In this document: positions 18,321 to 26,812 of the stretch, piece after piece
Layout of the letters: each line of letters begins with the position of its first letter
How positions within the stretch are numbered: position 1 is the first letter of the stretch
Assembly: GCF_011752565.1 (NCBI RefSeq)
Contig: NZ_VWXK01000024.1
Span: forward strand, 27,317-91,316
Source of the DNA: Pantoea sp. Ap-967
GTDB lineage: Bacteria; Pseudomonadota; Gammaproteobacteria; Pseudomonadales; Pseudomonadaceae
Length of the DNA stretch: 64,000 nt
Direction of reading: 5' to 3'
Program-made: the position numbers and the translations under genes
The notes under the pieces: model-generated
What the model saw: the letters and a program-made list of their open reading frames with translations, nothing else
The model's database searches: none
What the model was told of the DNA's origin: nothing

Positions 18321-18344
18321 TATATTGACTTTTTTGGTCGATGG
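18321..18344 (+). promoter_or_regulatory. TATATTGAC-N6-GGTC operator, site 1
   Basis: TATATTGAC (18321-18329), six T, then GGTCGATGG. It is nearly identical to the site at 25632 that overlaps the xre/ctdA start region, and matches the site at 41227 upstream of lysE. It lies about 190 bp upstream of the Lrp gene that heads the first canavanine operon. The preceding GTCA also makes a GTCA-GTATAT-TGAC near-palindrome. Confidence 0.55.
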
Positions 18345-18531
18345 CACGAAGCTGTACTGGCGCTTGGTGAAAAAACCGCGCTTTGGGTTCCGGCTGCATC
18401 CACGCTCACGGGGCAGGCCAGTCCTTAGCTTGTGAGCAAGCTTGCCTCGGTCGGGTCTGACGGTGGGTAGGTGCTAGGCCTTAATAACAATTTACGTGTG
18501 TGTGATTGCTTTGCGCGATCCGGAGGTGGCG

Positions 18532-18969
18532 ATGAAACGCACTTTGGACAAAATCGATGAGAGGATCATCGAGGAACTTACTAGGAATTCGCGTTTAGCT
18601 CACAATGATATTGCGATGAAAGTTAATCTTTCTAGGAACGCTGTCAGGCTTCGGATCGAACGCTTGGAGCGAGATGGATATATCAAAGGGTATACGATAG
18701 TAAAGGGGGCAGCCTCTTCAGAGCACCCACCAATACGGGCGCTGGTTTTTGTTTACAGGCAGGATCGTATGAGAGGGGCGGAGGTGGTGCGCTCTGTGGC
18801 AGCTATCCCAGAAGTTGTCGCCTGCAATGTTATGAGTGGTGATCTTGATATTGTTTTGACTGTTGAAGCGTCCTCTCCGGATAGAATAAACAAGGTCTGG
18901 ACTGATATATCAAGTTTGCCTGGTGTCGTGAATACGGTAACTTCTTTTGTATTGTCACACACGAAATAA
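18532..18969 (+). CDS. Lrp/AsnC-family regulator heading canavanine operon 1
   Basis: A 145-residue feast/famine regulator. The HTH is KIDERIIEELTRNSRLAHNDIA through NLSRNAVRLRIERLERDGYIKGY (about residues 5-52), followed by an RAM ligand domain ending in TVTSFVLSHTK. ATG 18532 is preferred over the longer frame because GGAGG lies five bases upstream. It has a close paralogue at 28410-28847. It precedes the homoserine dehydrogenase by about 128 bp on the same strand and probably senses an amino acid of the pathway. Confidence 0.9.
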   Translation: MKRTLDKIDERIIEELTRNSRLAHNDIAMKVNLSRNAVRLRIERLERDGYIKGYTIVKGAASSEHPPIRALVFVYRQDRMRGAEVVRSVAAIPEVVACNVMSGDLDIVLTVEASSPDRINKVWTDISSLPGVVNTVTSFVLSHTK

Positions 18970-19097
18970 CTAACAGGCAATTTGGCATGCAAGGCGAGCG
19001 TTTTGCTAGCAAAATCAGTCTGTTTGGCATATTCGGTAAAGCAGGGTTGCGGCTTACGATTTCCTCCAGTGATGAACAACAAAATGAGGCCGTTGCT

Positions 19098-20147
19098 GTG
19101 ACTGAATATAAAATTGCTTTGCTGGGTTTCGGCGGTGTAAACCGTGCTCTGGCTCAGCTGGTTGCTGAAAAGAATGAGCTGTGGGCTGAAGAGCTCGGCT
19201 TCACGTTGAAAATCGTCGGCGTCAGCGACATCTTCTTGGGCTCTGTAATTGGTAAGGACGGCCTGGATCCCAAAAAACTAGTAGCTGTGCCTGCGGCCAA
19301 GGGGGCCTTCGCGGCGCTGGTAAATGGCAGCGCAGACCCGGCCAACGAGACGGTCATTCGTTTTTCTGGTGCAGATATTGTCGCTGAGGCCACCTTCACC
19401 AATCCGGTTGATGGTGAGCCAGCAACCACCTTCTGTCGCTGGGCTCTGGAAAAGGGCATTAGCGTTGTGACTACAAACAAAGGCCCAGTGGCTCTCCACT
19501 CGGCTGCGCTGAAGAAGCTGGCTGCGACGAATGGTGCAGCCTTCGAGTTTGAAGGTGCCGTGATGAGCGGTACTCCAGTGATCCGTCTGGCGCAAGAAAC
19601 ATTGGCTGGTTCGGAAATCACTGGTTTCAAGGGCATTCTGAACGGCACTTCCAATTTCATTCTCAGCAGCATGCAAGCCGGTCTCGACTTTGGTGACGCG
19701 TTGTCCGAGGCTCAGGAGCTGGGCTATGCCGAAGCAGATCCAACTGCTGACGTTGAAGGTCATGACGTCCGTCTGAAGGTTGTCATTCTGGCCAATGAGC
19801 TGCTGGGCGCGAAGCTGACCCCGGGCGATGTGTGCTGTGAGGGGATCTCGAATATCACTGCTCAAGATATTCAAAACGCTGCCCGCAATGACTCCCGCTG
19901 GAAGCTCATCGGCAGTGCCCAGCGCACCTCGGCAGGTACTGTAATTGCTTCGGTCAGCCCGCAACTCCTCCCCAACACTGATGCTTTGGCTGGGGTAAGT
20001 GGCGCCACGAATGCTGTCAGCTTCGAAACGAACCTCCTGGGCCCGGTCACTGTTGTTGGTGCTGGTGCTGGCCGTATTGAAACTGCCTATGCACTGCTGT
20101 CCGACATCATCAGCATCCACAAGAACAAAACCAAGCAGGCGATCTGA
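19098..20147 (+). CDS. Homoserine dehydrogenase (canavanine operon 1)
   Basis: A 349-residue enzyme interconverting homoserine and aspartate semialdehyde with NAD(P). It has an N-terminal Rossmann fold (LLGFGGVNRALAQLV), the SGADIVAEAT segment, the VVTTNKGPVALH loop with its conserved lysine, and the catalytic Asp/Lys stretch ADVEGHDVRLKVVILA. No ACT regulatory domain follows, so feedback control by threonine is not expected. GTG 19098 is chosen because GAGG lies eight bases upstream and the paralogue at 45813 shares this exact arrangement. The stop is two bases before the aldehyde dehydrogenase ATG. In context it likely works in the oxidative direction on homoserine released from canavanine. 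Confidence 0.9.
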   Translation: MTEYKIALLGFGGVNRALAQLVAEKNELWAEELGFTLKIVGVSDIFLGSVIGKDGLDPKKLVAVPAAKGAFAALVNGSADPANETVIRFSGADIVAEATFTNPVDGEPATTFCRWALEKGISVVTTNKGPVALHSAALKKLAATNGAAFEFEGAVMSGTPVIRLAQETLAGSEITGFKGILNGTSNFILSSMQAGLDFGDALSEAQELGYAEADPTADVEGHDVRLKVVILANELLGAKLTPGDVCCEGISNITAQDIQNAARNDSRWKLIGSAQRTSAGTVIASVSPQLLPNTDALAGVSGATNAVSFETNLLGPVTVVGAGAGRIETAYALLSDIISIHKNKTKQAI

Positions 20148-20149
20148 AT

Positions 20150-21565
20150 ATGAATAGCTTGAGTCTGGCTCTGTCCACAGATTACGAAGAGATCACAGTA
20201 TTCAACCCGTTTGATGGTTCTGTGATTGGCGAGGTGGCCAAGGTTCCTGCAACCTCTGCTCACTTGGTGATTGATGCTGCCAAGCACGGTGCTGTGACCG
20301 CTCGCAACCTTTCTCGCGCTGAGCGTTCTCGTATTCTGGAGCACGCAGCTGCTCTGGTGGAGAAGGACAAAGATGATTTCGCGAAACTCATTTCAGCGGA
20401 ATCTGGCAAGACAATTCGCCAAGCGCGCAAAGAAGTCCTTCGCTGTGTAAACACGCTCAAGCTTTCGGCTGAAGAGGCCAAGCGTAACGCAGGAGAGGTG
20501 ATCCCATTCGACTCCTATGTGGGTTCTGAATCTCGCCAAGGGTGGTTCACTCGCGAGCCTCTGGGCGTGATCTTGGCAATTACCCCTTATAACGACCCGC
20601 TAAACCTGGTTGCTCATAAGCTGGGCCCGGCCATCGCCGGCGGCAACTCAGTAGTGCTGAAGCCTTCAGAGCTGGCTCCACTGTCCGCTGTCAAGCTGGT
20701 GAGTTACCTGAACAAGGCTGGGTTGCCTACTGAGGTTGTTTCGGTGGCTACCGGTGATGCTGAGCTGGGTAAGGCGCTGGTTGCCCACCGCGCTGTGCGG
20801 ATGATTTCCTTCACCGGTGGCTTTGCTACCGGCGAGCAGATTACCAAGACTGCCGGCCTTAAGAAGATGGCAATGGATCTTGGCGGTAATGCGCCAGTGA
20901 TTGTCATGGCCGACTGCGAGCTTGAGTCGACCGTCGAGTCGTGCGTTTCTGGTGCGTACTGGGCGGCAGGGCAGAATTGCATCGGTACTCAACGAATCCT
21001 GATCGACAGCAAGATTTATCAGATCTTCAAGGAGAAGTTTGTCGAGCAGTCCCGCGCTTTGGTAGTGGGTAATCAGTCAAACGAGGCGACGGACGTCGGC
21101 CCGATGATCTCTGAGGCAGCGGCCAAACGTGCAGAGGACTCTGTACAGGAAGCTGTCAGCAAGGGTGCCAAGGTACTGCTTGGTAACAAGCGGGAGGGCA
21201 CGCTGTTCTATCCAACCGTCCTGGAAGACGTGAGCTTTGAGTGCAAGGTCTGGCAGGAAGAGGTGTTCAGCCCCATCGTTATCCTGCAGGAGATCAGCAC
21301 GCTTGAAGATGCTCTGGCGCTCGCCAACGAGCCAGAATACAGCCTGCACGCTGGCATCTTCACCAGCAATCTGAACACCGCTATGAAGGCAGCAAAGCTG
21401 CTTGAAGCGGGTGGTGTGATGATCAACGACTCGTCTGACTACCGTTTCGATGCGATGCCGTTCGGTGGCTTCAAGTACGGAAGCATGGGGCGTGAGGGTG
21501 TGCGCTTCGCCTACGAAGATATGACCCAGCCTAAGGTCATTTGCCTCAACGGGCCCAGCGAGTAA
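20150..21565 (+). CDS. Aldehyde dehydrogenase (candidate aspartate-semialdehyde oxidising, operon 1)
   Basis: A 471-residue NAD(P)-dependent aldehyde dehydrogenase. Seen: the TPYNDPLNLVAHKLGPAIAGGN cofactor loop, the nucleophilic cysteine in GQNCIGTQRI and the C-terminal FGGFKYGSMGREG. The usual general-base glutamate in ELGGN is an aspartate here (MDLGGNAP), in both copies. The close coupling to homoserine dehydrogenase suggests irreversible oxidation of aspartate semialdehyde to aspartate without phosphorylation; this is inference from operon order. The paralogue at 46201 has identical length. Confidence 0.88.
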   Translation: MNSLSLALSTDYEEITVFNPFDGSVIGEVAKVPATSAHLVIDAAKHGAVTARNLSRAERSRILEHAAALVEKDKDDFAKLISAESGKTIRQARKEVLRCVNTLKLSAEEAKRNAGEVIPFDSYVGSESRQGWFTREPLGVILAITPYNDPLNLVAHKLGPAIAGGNSVVLKPSELAPLSAVKLVSYLNKAGLPTEVVSVATGDAELGKALVAHRAVRMISFTGGFATGEQITKTAGLKKMAMDLGGNAPVIVMADCELESTVESCVSGAYWAAGQNCIGTQRILIDSKIYQIFKEKFVEQSRALVVGNQSNEATDVGPMISEAAAKRAEDSVQEAVSKGAKVLLGNKREGTLFYPTVLEDVSFECKVWQEEVFSPIVILQEISTLEDALALANEPEYSLHAGIFTSNLNTAMKAAKLLEAGGVMINDSSDYRFDAMPFGGFKYGSMGREGVRFAYEDMTQPKVICLNGPSE

Positions 21566-21608
21566 CGTCTGAAGACACTTCGGGGCCAGTTTCGTTAGGT
21601 AGTAAAGG

Positions 21609-21626
21609 AGGGGCATCCGTGCCCCT
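21609..21626 (+). terminator. Intercistronic hairpin after the aldehyde dehydrogenase
   Basis: AGGGGCA/TGCCCCT stem with a four-base loop followed by TTATT, between the aldehyde dehydrogenase and ridA genes. It probably attenuates or stabilises message rather than ending the operon. Confidence 0.5.
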
Positions 21627-21650
21627 TTATTAAAGATCAGGGGAGCGATA

Positions 21651-22031
21651 ATGAGCAACCTTATTCAACGATACCCTAGCCAGGCACCACTCCCTCTTTC
21701 CAGAGCTGTGAAGGCGGGTGGTTTTCTATTCCTTTCAGGGCAGATCCCCTTGAGCGCATCTGGTGAACTCATCAAGGGTGACATCAAGGCTCAGACCAAA
21801 GCAGTCTGCCTGCGTATTGGTGAAACTTTGGCTGCAGCTGGGGGGAGTTTTGATCAGGTCGTCAAGGCAACAGTATGGCTATCAGATTTAAGTCATTTTG
21901 ATGGTTTGAATGAAGTCTTCAAGGAATTCTTCGGCACAAATCTGCCTGCGCGCTCGACGGTTGTTTCTGAACTGGTGTTGGGTGTGGATGTTGAGATAGA
22001 AGTTCAGGCCTTTATCGGCGATTCTTGCTAG
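21651..22031 (+). CDS. ridA: RidA-family enamine/imine deaminase
   Basis: A 126-residue RidA (YjgF) protein. It has the opening YPSQAPLPLSRAVKAGGFLFLSGQIPL, the GGSFDQVVKATVWLSDLSHF segment and the arginine in NLPARSTVVSEL that binds substrate carboxylate. RidA hydrolyses reactive enamines and imines released by PLP lyases. Its place between the dehydrogenase and the permease of the canavanine operon suggests it clears a side product of the gamma-lyase. The second operon copy lacks this gene. Confidence 0.92.
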   Translation: MSNLIQRYPSQAPLPLSRAVKAGGFLFLSGQIPLSASGELIKGDIKAQTKAVCLRIGETLAAAGGSFDQVVKATVWLSDLSHFDGLNEVFKEFFGTNLPARSTVVSELVLGVDVEIEVQAFIGDSC

Positions 22032-22175
22032 CTGTCGTTAGTTATATATTTCTGCTCGCCGCATCCTGGCCTAACTGGCTGGGGGCGGTGTGATATTTTT
22101 TGATGTGAATATGCTGCGTATGTAAGGTGCGTATTGTTTGTACCTTGCCGTAATACAATAACAAGGTGTTGGCGT

Positions 22176-23729
22176 ATGAGCTTTAAAGAGAGTGTATCTA
22201 CTGGCCCAGCTACAGAGCGTGCAAGCAGGGTTAAGTATGTTGGTGCAGAAGACGTCGGTTACAAAAAGACGTTGCGGGCTCGTCAAATACAGATGATTGC
22301 CATTGGCGGTGCAGTTGGCAGCGGCTTATTCCTGGGTGCAGGTGCTCGACTTTCTGAAGCTGGCCCTTCGCTTGTTTTTGCATTTGCTGTGTGCGGTGTT
22401 TTTGCATGGTTCATCATCCGCGCTCTCGGTGAGTTGGTTCTTCACAGACCGTCCACTGGGTCGTTCGTGTCTTATGCCCGAGAGTTCTATGGTGAAAAAC
22501 TGGCTTATGCAGCGGGTTGGATGTATTGGACAAACTGGGTAACGGTTGCAATTGCTGAGCTCACTGCGACAGCGCTTTATCTTAATTTCTTCAAAGCGTA
22601 TGTTCCATTCCTCGGAGACGTCCCGCAATGGGCTTCTGCTCTGGGTGTTCTAGCGATTATTACTGGTATTAACCTGGTATCTGTAAAGATTTTTGGTGAA
22701 CTGGAATTCTGGTTTGCCTTTTTTAAAGTAGCAGCCCTCGTTACATTCCTCTGCGTGGGTGTGTACATGGTTATTTTCGGTACACCCATCGATGGCCATG
22801 TTCCCGGGTTTCAGTTGATTTCAGATCATGGGGGATGGTTCCCTTATGGTGTGATGCCGGCTGTAATTTTGATACAGGGTGTAGTGTTCGCTTACGGTAG
22901 TATTGAACTTGTTGGCACAGCAGCAGGGGAGGCCAAAGATGTTGAAAAGGTCATGCCTAAAGCCATTCGCGCAGTTGTCTTCCGTATTGTTGTTTTCTAT
23001 GTTGGCACTATATTGTTGCTTTCGTTGCTTATGCCGAGCTCCTCTTACGTCCCAGGAGTGAGTCCGCTGGTTACCTTCTTTGGTGCCATTGGAGTGCGCG
23101 GTGCTGATGCAATCATGAACATGGTTTTGTTCACTGCTGCCATTTCATCCCTCAATGCTGGGATTTACACCACGGGACGTATTCTTCGCTCGCTTGCTGT
23201 AACAGGATCTGCGCCGCCATTCCTTGTGAAAATGAACAGCAATGGGGTTCCATTTGCAGGAATCATGTTCACGACAATTGCCTCCCTGGTTGGCGTTGCA
23301 ATGAATGCATTTCTACCCGGTCAGGCTTTCGAAATTGCCATGTCATTGACAGCTATTTTGATGCTTGGTGCCTGGGGCGTGATCATTCTCTGCCAGCTCA
23401 AGCTCTTCAAGCTTTCTCAGCAAGGCCTTATTGAACGGCCTAAATTCAGGATGATGTTCGCGCCTTATAGCGGGTACGCAACGCTGGCTTTCTTCGTTCT
23501 GGTATTTATTCTGATTGCTTGTGACTATCCAGTGGGTACGTATTCCGCAGCATCTATTCCCTTCTACGCTGCGGTTCTTGTGATTGGTTGGTATGTGGTT
23601 CGTGGTCGAGTGTACGGAATCGCTAACGGTAAATTGAAGTTTGATGAGAATCAGGAGTTGGTTTCATCTACTGCTGCTGAATCAAATGATGAGTTGGCTA
23701 TTAAGCCCACATTAAAAGAAGCTCAATAA
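22176..23729 (+). CDS. Amino-acid permease (candidate canavanine/arginine uptake, operon 1)
   Basis: A 517-residue APC-superfamily (AAT type) permease with 12 membrane spans. The signature GYKKTLRARQIQMIAIGGAVGSGLFLGAG lies before and in span 1, and GSIELVGTAAGEA is in the middle. ATG 22176 gives an N-terminus that aligns with the paralogue at 47724; AAGGTG lies upstream. The gamma-lyase starts 16 bp after it. The operon setting suggests uptake of the lyase substrate, canavanine, by proton symport; this substrate is inferred. Confidence 0.88.
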   Translation: MSFKESVSTGPATERASRVKYVGAEDVGYKKTLRARQIQMIAIGGAVGSGLFLGAGARLSEAGPSLVFAFAVCGVFAWFIIRALGELVLHRPSTGSFVSYAREFYGEKLAYAAGWMYWTNWVTVAIAELTATALYLNFFKAYVPFLGDVPQWASALGVLAIITGINLVSVKIFGELEFWFAFFKVAALVTFLCVGVYMVIFGTPIDGHVPGFQLISDHGGWFPYGVMPAVILIQGVVFAYGSIELVGTAAGEAKDVEKVMPKAIRAVVFRIVVFYVGTILLLSLLMPSSSYVPGVSPLVTFFGAIGVRGADAIMNMVLFTAAISSLNAGIYTTGRILRSLAVTGSAPPFLVKMNSNGVPFAGIMFTTIASLVGVAMNAFLPGQAFEIAMSLTAILMLGAWGVIILCQLKLFKLSQQGLIERPKFRMMFAPYSGYATLAFFVLVFILIACDYPVGTYSAASIPFYAAVLVIGWYVVRGRVYGIANGKLKFDENQELVSSTAAESNDELAIKPTLKEAQ

Positions 23730-23745
23730 GCAAGAGGGTATTAAG

Positions 23746-24951
23746 ATGCGTCCTGATAAAGAAAACCTAGCCACGTTGGGCGTTAGCAGCCAGGCAGTTC
23801 ATGGTGGCAACGTAATGGATGTCACCACCGGCGCTGTGCGCACCCCGCTGGTCATGGCAAACTCTTATCGTCTTCCTGATGATCCGGAAGACATGGACTG
23901 GTCGAGCCCTGATGGCTTGGTTTACACCCGTAATGCAGGCCACAATCAGGTGTGCCTGGAGAAGAAGCTCGCAGGTATCGAGGGTGGGGAGGCTGCAGCC
24001 GCGTTTGCAACCGGTGTGGCTGCCCTGCACTCGGTGTTCTTCACTTTCCTGAAAAGCGGCGATCACATCGTTGTCGGTGATGTTACCTACGAAGCTGTAT
24101 GGCGGCTGTTTGCTGAGTTACTGCCTGAGCGCTACGGCATTCAGGCGACCTTCGTGAACATGGGGGACTTGGACGCAGTGCGTAAGGCGATCAAGCCTAA
24201 CACCAAGCTGATCCACACTGAGTCCATCGGGAACCCGACTACCAAGGTCGCTGATATCGAAGGCTTGGCAGAAATTGCCAAAGCGCACAGTGCTCTGCTT
24301 TCGGTTGACGCAACCTTCACGCCGCCGCCGTTCTTCCACGCCTTGAGCAAAGGGGCAGATCTGGTCGTTCACTCCCTGACCAAGTACATCAATGGCCATG
24401 GTGACGCCATGGGTGGTGTAGTGATCGGCAGCAATGAACTGATCGGTAAGATCAAGCATGATGCCTTGGTCGATCTGGGGGCTGTAATTTCGCCGTTCAA
24501 TGCCTGGCTGATTATGCGCGGCTCGGTAACCTTGCCCCTGCGGATCCGCCAGCATCTTGTCACGGCTGAGAAGGTGGCTGCGTTCCTGGATTCCGACGAT
24601 CGGATTGCGTATGTCTATTACCCAGGCCTGCCGTCTCACCCTCAGCATGAACTGGCCTGTCGTCAGTTTGAAGGCAAAGGGTTCGGCGGTGTGATGGCAT
24701 TTGCTGTCAAAGGCAGTTCTGACAAGCAGAATCGCTTCGTTGCGAAGCTGAAGGTCATTACCTCAGCCGTTTCCATTGGCCATGACGAATCGCTCATCGT
24801 TCATGTGGGCCCTGAAGCCCGTGGTGGCTCCGAGCACTATCCAAAAGAGTTTCTTGAGTATGGCCACCTGCGTCTATCGATTGGCCTCGAAGATGCTGAC
24901 GACCTGATCAAGGACATTTCGGCGGCACTGGACGAGACCTTCAGTAACTGA
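23746..24951 (+). CDS. PLP-dependent gamma-lyase, probable canavanine gamma-lyase (copy 1)
   Basis: A 401-residue Cys/Met-metabolism PLP enzyme. The PLP lysine is in HSLTKYINGHGD, the neighbouring-subunit YxR pair is in VYTRNAGHN, and the carboxylate-binding arginine is in GHLRLSIGLED. The position that is cysteine (C116) in methionine gamma-lyase is alanine here (DVTYEAVW), arguing against plain methionine lyase. Canavanine gamma-lyases described in Pseudomonadaceae and Rhizobiales are of this fold and size and release homoserine and hydroxyguanidine. The adjoining homoserine dehydrogenase, aldehyde dehydrogenase, CtdA-like gene and guanidine riboswitch fit that role. Another gamma-substituted amino acid cannot be excluded. 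Confidence 0.8.
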   Translation: MRPDKENLATLGVSSQAVHGGNVMDVTTGAVRTPLVMANSYRLPDDPEDMDWSSPDGLVYTRNAGHNQVCLEKKLAGIEGGEAAAAFATGVAALHSVFFTFLKSGDHIVVGDVTYEAVWRLFAELLPERYGIQATFVNMGDLDAVRKAIKPNTKLIHTESIGNPTTKVADIEGLAEIAKAHSALLSVDATFTPPPFFHALSKGADLVVHSLTKYINGHGDAMGGVVIGSNELIGKIKHDALVDLGAVISPFNAWLIMRGSVTLPLRIRQHLVTAEKVAAFLDSDDRIAYVYYPGLPSHPQHELACRQFEGKGFGGVMAFAVKGSSDKQNRFVAKLKVITSAVSIGHDESLIVHVGPEARGGSEHYPKEFLEYGHLRLSIGLEDADDLIKDISAALDETFSN

Positions 24952-25013
24952 AATTCATTCGGGAGACCTCATGCAACCTCCCGAATCACTGATCTTCGTA
25001 GGTAACCCTCTTT

Positions 25014-25038
25014 GCCTCCCTACCCGGGAGGCTTTTTT
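25014..25038 (+). terminator. Terminator of canavanine operon 1
   Basis: GCCTCCC-TACCC-GGGAGGC stem-loop followed by a run of seven T, 60 bp after the gamma-lyase stop. It can also serve the convergent XRE gene. Confidence 0.85.
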
Positions 25039-25049
25039 TCTTAGAAGAT

Positions 25050-25652
25050 TTACTGATGAAGCTCAGCTACGGTCATGGCGAAAATGACGGCCTTTTTTCC
25101 ATCGTTGATGTACCGATGGGGGACATCCGTTTTCGCAACTGCTGAACACCCCTGCTCAATGATGAGCTTTGTCTCACTGATCTCCAGGGTCAATGTACCT
25201 TGTTCAACATGAAACAGCTCGAAGGTGCCCGTGGGATGGCCGCTGGACTCGAAAACTTCGCCAGGTTTGATTTCCCACTTCCACAGCTCAATCATGTTAG
25301 GCCCGCTTGTGCCTGCGAGTAAGCGGGCTGTGCCACCTTTAGGCCCATTCCAGAGTGTCGGGATCTCCTGCGCCTCAATTAGGCGGGCCGTGGGGGTACT
25401 CGCGACATTCACGACGTCAGCGACGGACAACCCAAGTGCTGCTGAGATCTTGCACAGGATGCCGATGCTTGGGTTCGCTTTGCAGTTTTCAATCTCAACT
25501 ACCATTCCCTTGCTGACGCCTGAGCGCCGGGCAAGCTCATCAAGAGAGATTTTTTGCTGCTTGCGAACCTCCTTTAGCCGCTTGGCGACTGCCTCGCTCA
25601 CCTGCTGAACATGGGTATCCGGATCGGTCGATATATTGACTTTTTTGGTCAT
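25050..25652 (-). CDS. XRE-family regulator with cupin domain
   Basis: A 200-residue regulator. The helix-turn-helix is at about residues 24-78 (ISLDELARRSGVSKGMVVEIENCKANPS), followed by a cupin small-molecule domain (about 120-195) of the kind that binds amino acids or polyamines. Divergent from the CtdA-like gene with 46 bp between starts. A TATATTGAC-N6-GGTC element covers its own first codons and the neighbouring promoter, and recurs at two other canavanine-linked promoters, which makes this protein the leading candidate for the binding factor. Confidence 0.9.
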   Translation of the reverse strand: MTKKVNISTDPDTHVQQVSEAVAKRLKEVRKQQKISLDELARRSGVSKGMVVEIENCKANPSIGILCKISAALGLSVADVVNVASTPTARLIEAQEIPTLWNGPKGGTARLLAGTSGPNMIELWKWEIKPGEVFESSGHPTGTFELFHVEQGTLTLEISETKLIIEQGCSAVAKTDVPHRYINDGKKAVIFAMTVAELHQ

Positions 25653-25665
25653 CGGTCAGTAAAAT
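25632..25665 (+). promoter_or_regulatory. ctdA promoter overlapped by TATATTGAC-N6-GGTC operator, site 2
   Basis: TATATTGAC (25632-25640), six T, then GGTCATCG (25647-25654). The same stretch gives a -35 TTGACT (25636-25641), an 18-bp spacer and a -10 TAAAAT (25660-25665) pointing to the gene at 25699. The operator therefore covers the -35 box and spacer, as expected for a repressor site, and also overlaps the start codon of the divergent XRE gene. Confidence 0.6.
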
Positions 25666-25698
25666 ATTCTAAATTGGTCAGTTTTAGGAGATTCTCTG

Positions 25699-26385
25699 AT
25701 GCTTTCTGTACATCCGTCAATTGACCCCAGGGTTGCCGGGCTGGCTCCTGGTTTTCGAGCAGTCAGTGTCGTCGTTGAGGCTGCTCCTATCGTCAATCCT
25801 GATGTCGCAGCGCAAGCGATGGAGCGCGCTTACCAAGTGGTTGAAGCCGGCACTTCAGTTTGGGCTGAGGCTCATCTAGCTGCTTGGGGTGATGCTTTCC
25901 GGAAATTCGGCGTTAAGCCACAGCGTACGCCATGCTCTGCAGAGGCTCTCCTCAAGCGAGTCAAAAAAGACGGTAAGCTACCAACGATTGACCCTGTTGT
26001 AGATCTGTACAACGCAATCAGCATTCAATATGCAATTCCAGTGGGTGGTGAGAATTTTGCTGCTTATGTTGGAATGCCGCGGTTGACCATTGCTGATGGT
26101 AGTGAAGAATTTGACACCATGAAAAGCGGGGAGCCAGCGAATGAGCCGCCAGAGGCTGGTGAAGTCATCTGGCGTGATGATCGGGGCGTGACTTGCCGTC
26201 GTTGGAACTGGCGCCAAGGTGTTCGAACCAGGCTGGATGCTGAAGCCAAGCAGATGTGGTTCATTCTTGAAAGTCTGCCTGAAATGCCAATTGAAGCACT
26301 AAATGCAGCTGCAGATGACCTCGTCACTGGCCTATCGAAAATGATGCCAGGTGCCGTCATTAAAACTGAACTCGTAGAAGCTTGA
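25699..26385 (+). CDS. ctdA: B3/B4-domain tRNA-editing protein, canavanyl-tRNA(Arg) deacylase-like
   Basis: A 228-residue stand-alone B3/B4 domain, the editing fold of phenylalanyl-tRNA synthetase beta chains. Family stretches seen include SVWAEAHLAAWGDAFRKFG, PTIDPVVDLYNAISIQYAIPVGGENF and GEVIWRDDRGVTCRRWNWRQG. A protein of this type, CtdA, has been described in canavanine-degrading Pseudomonas as hydrolysing canavanyl-tRNA(Arg), so the analogue is not built into protein. AGGAG is eight bases upstream of the ATG. It lies between the canavanine operon with its regulator and the riboswitch-controlled exporter, matching a detoxification role. Confidence 0.85.
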   Translation: MLSVHPSIDPRVAGLAPGFRAVSVVVEAAPIVNPDVAAQAMERAYQVVEAGTSVWAEAHLAAWGDAFRKFGVKPQRTPCSAEALLKRVKKDGKLPTIDPVVDLYNAISIQYAIPVGGENFAAYVGMPRLTIADGSEEFDTMKSGEPANEPPEAGEVIWRDDRGVTCRRWNWRQGVRTRLDAEAKQMWFILESLPEMPIEALNAAADDLVTGLSKMMPGAVIKTELVEA

Positions 26386-26410
26386 TCCTGGGTCTAGCTT
26401 TCTAACGCCC

Positions 26411-26458
26411 AGGGGACGACCCCTTTTAATCGGGCTTATCTTGCCGGGACGACCCGGC
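26411..26458 (+). ncRNA. Guanidine-II riboswitch (mini-ykkC)
   Basis: Two short hairpins with identical ACGA loops: AGGGG-ACGA-CCCCT (26411-26424) and GCCGGG-ACGA-CCCGGC (26443-26458), joined by an 18-base linker. Tandem stems with ACGR loops define the guanidine-II class, in which guanidinium joins the two loops and frees the ribosome-binding site. GGAG lies 9-12 bases after the second stem and serves the SMR exporter start at 26477. The call rests on secondary structure and the target gene, both of which fit. Confidence 0.92.
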
Positions 26459-26476
26459 TTCTTTATGGAGCCGTCG

Positions 26477-26797
26477 ATGGCTTGGTTGAGTTTGATTATC
26501 GCAGGAATTCTGGAGGTCATATGGGCCTTCTCGATGAAGCAATCTGAAGGCTTCACGAAAATTGGCGCCTCGATCATAACTATTGTCACAGTGGTAGCCA
26601 GCTTCATTCTTCTTTCTTACTCCATGAAGAGCTTGCCGTTGGGCACTGCATACACCATCTGGACAGGAATTGGAGCTGTTGGGGCGTTCGTGGTAGGCAT
26701 TGTATTTCTTGGCGAGCCCGCTGGCATACTCAGGATTCTCGCGGCCATTATGATTATCGGTGGTCTTTTGCTCATGAAGTTTTCGTCGGCGGCGTAA
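26477..26797 (+). CDS. sugE: SMR-family guanidinium exporter (Gdx/SugE type)
   Basis: A 106-residue four-helix small multidrug resistance protein. It has the membrane glutamate in IAGILEVIWAFSMKQSEGF (residue 13) and the SugE/Gdx-typical pattern LPLGTAYTIWTGIGAVGA. Gdx proteins exchange guanidinium for protons in the inner membrane and are the standard target of guanidine riboswitches. ATG 26477 is used rather than the longer frame because GGAG lies six bases upstream and the longer frame would run through the riboswitch. In this locus it may export guanidine or hydroxyguanidine from canavanine breakdown. Confidence 0.93.
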   Translation: MAWLSLIIAGILEVIWAFSMKQSEGFTKIGASIITIVTVVASFILLSYSMKSLPLGTAYTIWTGIGAVGAFVVGIVFLGEPAGILRILAAIMIIGGLLLMKFSSAA

Positions 26798-26812
26798 GCT
26801 AGCTGGATGTTG

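Noticed and set aside
18431..18450. GAGCAAGCTTGC as another GAGCA/TGCTC operator before the Lrp gene
   Set aside because: It looks more like the arm of a common Pseudomonas REP-type repeat and its centre differs from the other sites.
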